Below, in pieces: positions 1 through 5,998 of a DNA stretch of 6,397 bases (position 1 is its first letter; every line of letters begins with the position of its first letter). Location of the stretch: the NCBI GenBank assembly GCA_000980735.1, contig LBFQ01000031.1:3753-10149 (forward strand). The letters are read 5' to 3'. The stretch comes from Candidatus Caldipriscus sp. T1.2 (GTDB lineage Bacteria > Hydrothermota > Hydrothermia > LBFQ01). Under the pieces are notes generated by a model. That model ran no database searches. It saw only the letters and a list, made by a program, of their open reading frames with translations, and had not been told where the DNA came from. The position numbers were made by a program, and so were the translations under genes.

Positions 1-533
1 ACATCCGCCGCCTCCGCGGATAAAGATCTATCAAGGGAAGATATATCTATCTTTGCGGAGGTTTCCATAGCGACGTTTAGGTCAATGTTTTTCACCTGGA
101 CTTGTTCAGGTAGCATAGCGGTGCTTGCTATTTGAAGCTTAATTTCTTGGGGTACATCAACGTTCAGCTTGGGACCCCCGAGCTTTATATTAGGGTTCAT
201 AGTTTGGGAGAGTTTAGCCTGAAGGTCCACCTTCTGTTGCTCGGGCTTTTTCTCCCCTTCCTTTTTATCCTCCTTCTTTTCTTCCGCCTTCTTCTTTTCC
301 TCCTCAAGCTTTTTCATAAGTTTGGGTGGCAAATTCTTTTTCTGGGCAAGCTTTTGTTCAAGAAGCTGGATCTCCCTAAGCCTCGCCTCCTCAAGCGCCT
401 CAGCTATCTTACCCCTCATCACCCAAGCCAACCCCGCGAGGATCACGAGGGACCAGAGGAAGAAAACCGCCAACCTCCTCTGTGCCCTATCCTCCTTCTC
501 CTCCGGCAAATTTATTGTTTTTACCTGTGCCAT
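1..533 (-). CDS. TonB/TolA-like single-pass envelope protein (3' end outside window)
   Basis: The frame is open from ATG at 533 to the left edge, giving 177 visible residues with no stop. A short cytoplasmic tail (MAQVKTINLPEEKEDRAQRR) leads into one transmembrane helix at about 21-39 (FFLWSLVILAGLAWVM). A coiled-coil-like, highly charged stretch of Lys and Glu follows at about 43-100, then a predicted beta-rich or linker part with LNVDVPQEIKLQIAS at 123-137. This topology, directly downstream of ExbB/ExbD genes, fits a TonB or TolA energy transducer; the Lys/Glu helix resembles TolA domain II more than the Pro-rich TonB spacer. The C-terminal receptor-binding domain is not in the window, so the family cannot be fixed. 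The helix has Ser28 but no His, so the Ser-x3-His motif used by TonB and TolA is absent. Start choice is firm: AGGAGGAGGTG lies 4 nt upstream. Confidence 0.75.
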   Translation of the reverse strand, partial: MAQVKTINLPEEKEDRAQRRLAVFFLWSLVILAGLAWVMRGKIAEALEEARLREIQLLEQKLAQKKNLPPKLMKKLEEEKKKAEEKKEDKKEGEKKPEQQKVDLQAKLSQTMNPNIKLGGPKLNVDVPQEIKLQIASTAMLPEQVQVKNIDLNVAMETSAKIDISSLDRSLSAEAAD

Positions 534-537
534 ATTT

Positions 538-548
538 CACCTCCTCCT
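538..548 (-). promoter_or_regulatory. Very strong ribosome binding site of the TonB/TolA-like gene
   Basis: AGGAGGAGGTG on the minus strand with an AAAT spacer to ATG at 533. It lies in the widest gap of the operon (36 nt) and is the strongest such site in the window, allowing initiation independent of the upstream ExbD genes. Confidence 0.75.
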
Positions 549-569
549 GATATTATAAGGCAGAAAAAT

Positions 570-1016
570 TTATCTCCTCCTCTTTATCACCGCCAGCGCG
601 GTCCTCTTACAACCCGCCTTCTTCGTCTCGTCTATAACCTCCAAAACTTTACCCCAGTTCAGCTCCTTGTCCGCCCTTATCACCGTAAGTTGCGTACCCT
701 CAAGGGTTGGATCCCCCGCATCCATAGCGTACTTCCTTTGCATCTCCTTTACCCTTTCCCTAAGGGCATCCAGGGTGGGCATTTCTTTATCTCCAACGTA
801 CATCTTACCTTCCTTTGTCACCGATATTGGAATACTCTGTTCAAGATCCACCTCTATAACGTTCGCCTTCGGTATATCCACCTTTATGCTCGTGCCTTGA
901 AAGAGGGCTTGGGCGTTCGCTATCATCGTTGCCAAAACCAATATCATAACCCCCGCCATTGGAAAGAGGTACTTTCCAATATCCGGAGGTTCCCTCCTTT
1001 CAAGCTTTTTTGCCAT
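570..1016 (-). CDS. Second ExbD/TolR-family protein, lacking the channel aspartate
   Basis: This 148-residue protein has a basic N-terminal tail, one transmembrane helix at about 17-38 and a typical ExbD periplasmic domain. That domain shows IKVDIPKAN at 44-52, ISVTKEGKMYVGDKEM at 64-79 and IRADKELNWGKVLEVID at 113-129, the best-conserved ExbD stretch, so family membership is secure. At the membrane entry it reads DIGKYLFPMAGVMI at 12-25. Aligning Pro19 with the conserved Pro of its neighbour puts Gly22 where the essential Asp should be, and no acidic residue lies in the helix. It therefore probably cannot carry protons itself. It may form a mixed dimer with the neighbouring ExbD or serve as a structural arm. 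A GGGGGT element lies 4 nt before the ATG at 1016, next to the stop of the preceding gene (9-nt gap). The reading frame is intact and the periplasmic motifs are kept, so it does not look like a pseudogene. Confidence 0.88.
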   Translation of the reverse strand: MAKKLERREPPDIGKYLFPMAGVMILVLATMIANAQALFQGTSIKVDIPKANVIEVDLEQSIPISVTKEGKMYVGDKEMPTLDALRERVKEMQRKYAMDAGDPTLEGTQLTVIRADKELNWGKVLEVIDETKKAGCKRTALAVIKRRR

Positions 1017-1025
1017 AAGAACCCC

Positions 1026-1457
1026 CTATTGCTTCTTTACCCTTTTCATTATCAACACGTCCGAAGCCCCCTTCTCTTTTAGCAAGTCTATCATTGAAAT
1101 CACGTTTTCGTATATAACCTCTTCGTCCGCGGATAATAGTGCTTGCTTCTTGATGCTCCTTGCCAAGAGTTTGGGTATCAAATCGGGAAGTATGGCCGGA
1201 TCCACCGGTTCCTCGTTCAAAAGTATTGTTCCATCCGCCTTCATATGGATATTCACCTTTATGTCGCTCTTTTGGGGTTGCTGGGGGGTGGGGAGGTTAA
1301 GCCTTGCGGGAAGGGACCTGCTTATGTATATCCCGGATTCCACCAAGAAGGGTATCGTAAGCATAAACATTATGACAAGCGAAGTTACCACGTCTGAAAA
1401 GGGACCCAGGTTTATGGAAGGTCCCTTAGGCTTTGAAAACTCCTTTTTTCTTGCCAT
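1026..1457 (-). CDS. ExbD/TolR-family protein, canonical (channel Asp present)
   Basis: This 143-residue protein has a short basic cytoplasmic tail (MARKKEFSKPKG), one transmembrane helix at about 20-39 and a periplasmic domain. The membrane entry reads SINLGPFSDVV at 14-24, matching the family pattern I-N-x-x-P-x-x-D-V-V, with Asp22 in the place of the proton-carrying Asp of ExbD (D25) and TolR (D23). The periplasmic domain keeps the family's second signature: LSADEEVIYENVISMIDLLK at 108-127, followed by a Gly and a closing strand (VLIMKRV). Its partner is the TolQ/ExbB-like protein encoded just upstream. The stop of that gene and this start are arranged as TAA-T-ATG with no clear Shine-Dalgarno, so translation probably depends on reinitiation by ribosomes that have read the motor gene. 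ExbD and TolR cannot be separated from the sequence alone. Confidence 0.92.
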   Translation of the reverse strand: MARKKEFSKPKGPSINLGPFSDVVTSLVIMFMLTIPFLVESGIYISRSLPARLNLPTPQQPQKSDIKVNIHMKADGTILLNEEPVDPAILPDLIPKLLARSIKKQALLSADEEVIYENVISMIDLLKEKGASDVLIMKRVKKQ

Positions 1458-1458
1458 A

Positions 1459-2163
1459 TTATGACTTCTGGAGCTGGGATACCATGATTATCAGCCTTCT
1501 CGCCGCGCTGTCTATCCTCGTGGTTATCTGATCCGCTATGTTGGTAACATAGTTATAAACCGCAGTACCTATCATTGCAATTATCAACCCCCACCATGTA
1601 GTTACGAGAGCTGTGGATATACCCTTACCCACGACCTCCGGACCTCCCGTTCCCGTAACCGCTATCTGGTGGAAGGAGTCTATCAAACCGTCTACGGTTC
1701 CAAATAGACCCATAAGGGGCGCCACCGCTATTAAGGTTGCCAATCCCGTGGTGAACTTTAGGAGCTTCGTCCTTTCAAAGGACAAAACAGAATCCATCAT
1801 ATCGTACATCTGATCGGGGGGAAGGTGGATGTTTTCAAGTCCGGCCCTTAGGGTGTTGTGAAGGGGGTGATCCGTCCTCTTAAGGTACGATATTGCCCCT
1901 TCCACATCCCCGTTCTCAAGGTAGGATTGAACATCCGCCAAGACTTTGTTAGGATTAAAGTTCTTCCTTGTAAGGATGTAATAGAGCCTTTCACCCGATA
2001 GGACAAGGACACCTATGAAGAGCAAGAGTAGTAAGAGCATCGTAAGGTTATCGAAGAAACCCCCGAACGTCACCACCCCGTCGACCACCGCATATAGGCG
2101 GAATGCATTTAGGGGATTAAACCCCTCCTGAAGTGTCGGCAAAACCGAAAATAGAATTTCCAT
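1459..2163 (-). CDS. TolQ/ExbB/MotA-family proton-channel motor protein
   Basis: This 234-residue inner-membrane protein forms, with ExbD-type partners, the stator that turns proton flow into motion. Three hydrophobic segments are clear: about 40-58, 140-165 and 184-206, with a cytoplasmic domain between the first two. The family signature is plain: APLMGLFGTVDGLIDSF at 148-164, with Pro149, Gly152, Gly155 and Thr156, and GKGISTALVTTWWGL at 179-193, where Thr189 matches the conserved TM3 threonine of TolQ/ExbB. Length and order match TolQ/ExbB (about 230-245 residues). The N-terminus is about 39 residues long before TM1. Two adjacent Trp residues (190-191) follow the TM3 Thr where small residues are usual. 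The start is firmly supported by AAGGAGGT 5 nt upstream. The downstream exbD-like gene starts 1 nt after the stop. TolQ, ExbB and the gliding-type AglR cannot be told apart from sequence alone. Confidence 0.93.
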   Translation of the reverse strand: MEILFSVLPTLQEGFNPLNAFRLYAVVDGVVTFGGFFDNLTMLLLLLLFIGVLVLSGERLYYILTRKNFNPNKVLADVQSYLENGDVEGAISYLKRTDHPLHNTLRAGLENIHLPPDQMYDMMDSVLSFERTKLLKFTTGLATLIAVAPLMGLFGTVDGLIDSFHQIAVTGTGGPEVVGKGISTALVTTWWGLIIAMIGTAVYNYVTNIADQITTRIDSAARRLIIMVSQLQKS

Positions 2164-2168
2164 ATTCC

Positions 2169-2176
2169 ACCTCCTT
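2169..2176 (-). promoter_or_regulatory. Strong ribosome binding site of the tolQ/exbB-like gene
   Basis: A full AAGGAGGT on the minus strand with a 5-nt spacer (GGAAT) to the ATG at 2163. It sits in the 14-nt gap after the TPR gene and suggests that the motor subunit, needed in several copies per complex, is translated efficiently. Confidence 0.75.
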
Positions 2177-2177
2177 T

Positions 2178-4721
2178 TTATTGCGGAAGCTGTTTAATAA
2201 TATCTTCCATTTGTTGGGCCTCCGCGGCCCTACCCTGCTGTCTATACAGATCCGCGGCCTGCCTGAAGGCCCTGACCGCGTTCCTCGTGTCCCCCATCTC
2301 GTTATAAGCCACACCCATTATTCTATAGGCATCCGAAACCCTTTGGCTGTTCGGGAACCTCTTGACAAAATTTTGGGCGGCCTTTATAGCCTGATCGTAC
2401 TCCTGAAGGGAAAGGTGGGCTGTTGCGGTGTAATAGAATACATCCTCCGCCTGCGGACCATCGGGATAGAAATCCCTGTACTTCTTAAAGGCCTCAAGAG
2501 ATTCCCTGAACTTCTTGTTCTTAAGGTAAAGGGTACCCGCATAATAGAGCGCCTCGGCGGCTTTATCGCTCTTGGGGTATTCGTTACCCAAACGGAAGAA
2601 GAGGTCGGCGGCCTTTATCTCATCCCCCGCGTTCATGGCATCCGCCGCGGCCTTGAAAAGCGCCAGGGCGGCTATGTTGCTCGTTGGGAACCTCTCGAGG
2701 AACTTCTCAAGATAAGAGGGATCCTGCTCGGTTAGCCTGAAATATACCCTTTCAAGTCCATTTTTGGCTTTGGGAGCAAGCTCATGGTTGGGGAACTTAT
2801 TAAGGAAGGTTTCGTACTCCTGCCTTGCCGCCTCCCAATCCTTCTTACCCTCGTAGGACTCTCCTATCCAAAACTGGGCCCTTGGAACCTGAGGATGATC
2901 CGGGCAATGCTCCAAGAACCAACGGAAACGGGATATGGCGTCGTCAAATTGTCCCGCCATTTTGTAAAGCTCACCCGACGAGAAGGCCGCATCGCAGGAT
3001 TTGGGTTGTCTGGGATATTTTTGCATTGTCATATCCCAGTTCCTCACCGCATCCCCATAAGATTTCGCCGCCTTTGCTGCAAGCCCGGAATAGTAAAGTG
3101 CTTCTGAGGCAACCTCCTCCCTTTCCGGAGCAAAGTTATAAACTGCGTAGAACCTACCGAACGCATCTACGTACCTACCCTTATTGAACTCCGCAACACC
3201 TATACCGAGGAAAGTCGCCATAACCACGGAGGTATCGGGGGATTGACCCGCTATAGCGTTTAGCTGGGCCAAGGCATCATCAAGGCGATCCTGATGTATA
3301 TAAACCCAACCGAGTCCAAGCCTGGAGAGGATTATAAGGTCCTTTGATAAACCGTATTTCAGGTTTAGGTTATATAGCTTCTCCGCTGTGGCATAATCCT
3401 TGTTGTAATAGTGCGCCTCCGCCAGCGCATGAACGAACCAGGAGTTCCAAATGTTAAACACCGTATCCCTCGACACTTCCTCGTTGTAAAGGTTTCCCCT
3501 GGCCATCGCTGCCTCAAATTCCTTCTGGTTTATGAGGGCAAAGATCATCATTGCCATGGCGGGTCTCCTGAAATAGGACTTCTGATAGTTCTCTATTAGA
3601 AACTGGAACTGCTCCATAGCCCTTGGGTATTTCCTTAAAAGGTAGTGTATGGCTCCCGTTAGATATTCGCTTATACCCTGCTCTTCCAAGGATAGGGGGA
3701 AAGAACCCACCTGATTGGCAAGTAGATAAGCGTTGTTTGTATCTCCTTTGTAATAATAAGTTTGAGCAAGCCTTAAGACAGAAATAAAGGACACCACCTG
3801 ATCGTTTGCCCTTGAACGGGCGGTTTGATAGTATGTTAAAGCTTCGTCGTATTGCTTGAGAGCAATCTGTATGTTACCGACAAAGTACGCCGCAAGACCC
3901 GCAAGCTCAAAATTCCTCTTTCTAGTAAGCAAAGTTAGTTTTTCAAGGGCCTTGGGTAGGAGGGTGCTGTCCCTCTTACCTCCTTCCCCCATCCCCATCC
4001 TGTAAAGGGATATTCCCCAGAAGTATTGCACATAATCCGAAAGCTTGTGCCCATGAAACCTCTTTGTGAAGGCGTCCGCAAGCTCCGATGTGGCCTTATA
4101 GTCCCCATAAATGAAGTTAGCCTCAACTATCCCATAATTTATGAGTGCCTCCTGCGGTGTCCCAGAATAATCCTCGAGGAGCCCTTTGTAAATTGCCACC
4201 GCATCAAGGGGCCTTCCTAAGATCGCTAACGTTCTGGCATAATAGAACCTCGCCTCTGGGACACTTTGGGCTCTTGCAAGCTTCTCGGATGCTTCAATGA
4301 ACTTTCCTTCCCTGTACGCTATTACACCATCAAGGAACTTCGTCCTATCCGAGTTTTTGTAGTAAGGGTAGTTTTGTAAGGACAAAAGTTTTTGCTTTGC
4401 TATATTTACATCGCCCTTTATGGCGTAAGCGAGGGCAACCGCATACGCTATCTCCTGATCAAGATAGGTCCCCTTTACGTCCTTCTCTTTTGAAAGCTTC
4501 TCCCACTCCCGTATTGCGTCGTCAAACTTCCCTTGATTGAATAGGGCTTCTGCTATCCTGTACCTCGTCTCGTTCCCAAAGCCGTACTTGTAAGAGTCCC
4601 TTAGGATTTTCCTGTATATCTTTTCGGATTTGGAATAATCCCCTTTCCTGAAGAGCTCCTCCGCATCCTTATATGCCCTATAAAAATCCTGATAAGACAT
4701 CGCAAAAATTAAGGTTATCAT
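2178..4721 (-). CDS. Large tetratricopeptide-repeat (TPR) protein, probable periplasmic scaffold
   Basis: This 847-residue protein is almost wholly TPR-type helical hairpins. Recognisable repeats begin near residues 14, 52, 92, 157, 275, 313, 430, 504, 540, 577, 613, 685, 722, 759 and 796, many with the G-x-(Y/F)-x-x-A core and a trailing Phe/Tyr-Pro. Examples are KGDYSKSEKIYRKIL at 26-40 and FDDAISRFRWFLEHCP at 592-607. The last repeats (about 722-825, with FYPDGPQAED and RFPNSQRVSDAYR) resemble the CpoB/YbgF and BamD style of periplasmic TPR. CpoB is about 260 residues, so this protein is more than three times longer. No enzyme domain is visible. TPRs bind proteins, so a scaffold between the downstream motor and the upstream barrel is a reasonable inference. 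The leader is only MITLIFA before the repeats start, so export is uncertain. GGAGGT lies 8 nt before the ATG at 4721; a second ATG (M8) is too far from it. The gap to the downstream tolQ-like gene is 14 nt. Confidence 0.85.
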   Translation of the reverse strand: MITLIFAMSYQDFYRAYKDAEELFRKGDYSKSEKIYRKILRDSYKYGFGNETRYRIAEALFNQGKFDDAIREWEKLSKEKDVKGTYLDQEIAYAVALAYAIKGDVNIAKQKLLSLQNYPYYKNSDRTKFLDGVIAYREGKFIEASEKLARAQSVPEARFYYARTLAILGRPLDAVAIYKGLLEDYSGTPQEALINYGIVEANFIYGDYKATSELADAFTKRFHGHKLSDYVQYFWGISLYRMGMGEGGKRDSTLLPKALEKLTLLTRKRNFELAGLAAYFVGNIQIALKQYDEALTYYQTARSRANDQVVSFISVLRLAQTYYYKGDTNNAYLLANQVGSFPLSLEEQGISEYLTGAIHYLLRKYPRAMEQFQFLIENYQKSYFRRPAMAMMIFALINQKEFEAAMARGNLYNEEVSRDTVFNIWNSWFVHALAEAHYYNKDYATAEKLYNLNLKYGLSKDLIILSRLGLGWVYIHQDRLDDALAQLNAIAGQSPDTSVVMATFLGIGVAEFNKGRYVDAFGRFYAVYNFAPEREEVASEALYYSGLAAKAAKSYGDAVRNWDMTMQKYPRQPKSCDAAFSSGELYKMAGQFDDAISRFRWFLEHCPDHPQVPRAQFWIGESYEGKKDWEAARQEYETFLNKFPNHELAPKAKNGLERVYFRLTEQDPSYLEKFLERFPTSNIAALALFKAAADAMNAGDEIKAADLFFRLGNEYPKSDKAAEALYYAGTLYLKNKKFRESLEAFKKYRDFYPDGPQAEDVFYYTATAHLSLQEYDQAIKAAQNFVKRFPNSQRVSDAYRIMGVAYNEMGDTRNAVRAFRQAADLYRQQGRAAEAQQMEDIIKQLPQ
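4708..4721 (-). repeat. 14-nt start-region repeat, copy 2 (copy 1 at 5981-5994)
   Basis: ATGATAACCTTAAT opens both the TPR gene and the PorV-like gene exactly, encoding MITLI in each, and a GGTAAG stretch lies just upstream of both starts. See the finding on short leaders. Confidence 0.6.
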
Positions 4722-4722
4722 C

Positions 4723-5994
4723 TTACCAAACCTCCACCCTTTTAACCGTTAAAAGGTACCCCGAGCGCTCGTAAATCTCTCCCCCCGAATCCACAACCCG
4801 ATAGTGATAATTATAATTTCCGGGGGGCACAATCCTACCCGAGTCGTCCCTTCCGTCCCACTCTATCCTGACTGGAGGTTCCCCCTCCCCATAAAACGTC
4901 CTCACCACCTCCCCCGTCTGCTTCTTTATTATAAATTCCCAGCTTTCAACGTTCTGTCTTGGGAAGGTGTGGATATATATGAAGGCTATATTCGCTTCCC
5001 CTTCGGTTGGGGATATAAGCTTTGGATCCGCATCCGCCCAAACCCTGTACCCTCCGAACTTAATCGTCCCCGAAAACTGCAAATAATCCTTATAAACGCC
5101 GTTGGATGCGTAATTAAATGTATAAGAACCGTCCAACCTGAATATTATATCCCTGATCGTGAACTCAAAACTTCCCCCACCGGAAACCTCCTCGTAATTT
5201 ATCCCTCCCCTTACGTACAGGAAAGATAATAGCCTTGCTTCCCCTCCACCGTAAAACTTGAACCCGTTATAGTAAGTTGAGTAAGCCCCATCAACCACGA
5301 GGTTTACCCAGTTGAAGGGCCTTAAACCTATACCGAATCTCCAGATCTGGGGATAAGTTTGCGAGGTTATAAGGTAGCTTTCCTTGGGGGGAATAAAGTG
5401 CTGTCCCACCACGCCGAAGGAGAAGTACTGGTTCGGGACAAACATCATACCCACCATTATCCCAGCGCTCGATGGGGAGGATTGGTAGACCCTATGGTAG
5501 GCAAGCTCCAAGGCGGCACCTATGGAGATGTACCTCGAGAAGGATTTTGAGTAAGACAAAAGCCCGGCGTTGAAAGGTGTTCTATCGTTGTTTCCTGGAT
5601 TGGGAAAGTCCGCGTAAGCTATAACGCTATCAACGCATATCCCATCCTCATACCTGTTACAAATTAGGGAATCGTAGAATATCGCCCCCTGATCCCTCGT
5701 CGGGTTTTGAAGTTGAATGACCGTTATTCCGAAGCTCCCGAAGGTTGCGGTGGGGAAAGTGAAGGCGGCGTAATAGTAGGTAAAATCCGAAATTGGAAGC
5801 TGGAAGTACCCAGCGGTGGCATTCACCCTCTGTAAAAAGGCTAAAGCACCCGGGTTGAAGTAAACCGCCTCCGCATCATCCGCAAGACCAGTAAATGCCC
5901 TACCAAAACCGTAAGGTCTAGCCCCTATGGCGTATGCGAAGATATATCCGGGTATTCCACCCGTTCCCAATTGAGAAACGATTAAGGTTATCAT
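4723..5994 (-). CDS. PorV/PorQ (UPF0164)-like outer-membrane barrel protein with C-terminal FlgD-like domain
   Basis: This encodes 423 residues, probably an outer-membrane beta barrel. The N-terminal signature is typical of the PorV/PorQ/UPF0164 and FadL-like group: GARPYGFGRAFTGLADDAEA at 24-43, then VYFNPGAL at 44-51. Alternating aromatic/hydrophobic strands follow to about residue 315. Residues about 332-418 form a FlgD-like Ig module: WEFIIKK at 352-358, EVVRTFYGEG at 362-371, IEWDGRDDSGRIVPPGNYNY at 377-396. In PorV this family acts as an outer-membrane shuttle or docking protein for exported proteins; the role here is inferred. Cys112 and Cys120 may close a small loop. The start at 5994 is forced by an in-frame TGA four codons upstream and is supported by GAGGT 6 nt before it. 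The N-terminus (MITLIVSQLG) is a very short, uncharged leader rather than a standard signal peptide. The next gene starts 1 nt after the stop. Confidence 0.8.
   Translation of the reverse strand: MITLIVSQLGTGGIPGYIFAYAIGARPYGFGRAFTGLADDAEAVYFNPGALAFLQRVNATAGYFQLPISDFTYYYAAFTFPTATFGSFGITVIQLQNPTRDQGAIFYDSLICNRYEDGICVDSVIAYADFPNPGNNDRTPFNAGLLSYSKSFSRYISIGAALELAYHRVYQSSPSSAGIMVGMMFVPNQYFSFGVVGQHFIPPKESYLITSQTYPQIWRFGIGLRPFNWVNLVVDGAYSTYYNGFKFYGGGEARLLSFLYVRGGINYEEVSGGGSFEFTIRDIIFRLDGSYTFNYASNGVYKDYLQFSGTIKFGGYRVWADADPKLISPTEGEANIAFIYIHTFPRQNVESWEFIIKKQTGEVVRTFYGEGEPPVRIEWDGRDDSGRIVPPGNYNYHYRVVDSGGEIYERSGYLLTVKRVEVW
4730..4735 (-). promoter_or_regulatory. Ribosome binding site of the TPR gene
   Basis: The minus strand carries GGAGGT followed by an 8-nt spacer before the ATG at 4721. 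It lies inside the last codons of the PorV-like gene, so the two genes are probably translationally coupled. It favours the first ATG over M8. Confidence 0.65.
5981..5994 (-). repeat. 14-nt start-region repeat, copy 1 (copy 2 at 4708-4721)
   Basis: The first 14 bases of the PorV-like coding sequence are identical to the first 14 of the TPR gene. The identity stops after the fifth codon, so it may reflect common constraint on the leader rather than a recent duplication. Confidence 0.6.
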
Positions 5995-5998
5995 ATTC

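Noticed and set aside
551..558. TATAAT-like -10 box in the 36-nt gap before the TonB-like gene (minus strand)
   Set aside because: No -35 element is visible about 17 nt upstream, and the region is AT-rich just after a stop codon. A single hexamer is not enough to call an internal promoter.
570..1016. The Asp-less ExbD as a decaying pseudogene
   Set aside because: The frame is intact, the length is normal, the periplasmic signatures are preserved and there is a plausible ribosome binding site. This points to a functional but altered protein.
132..1082. Long plus-strand open frame of 316 codons
   Set aside because: It lies opposite the TonB-like gene and the second ExbD, and its Leu/Phe/Arg-rich translation resembles no known protein. 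The minus-strand frames carry clear family motifs and ribosome binding sites.
2133..2735. Plus-strand open frame of 200 codons
   Set aside because: It is opposite the TPR coding sequence, with no ribosome binding site noticed and no recognisable domain. The minus-strand TPR repeats continue through it without a break.
4700..4702. Second ATG (M8) as the start of the TPR gene
   Set aside because: It lies 29 nt from the GGAGGT, too far for initiation, while the ATG at 4721 has ideal spacing.
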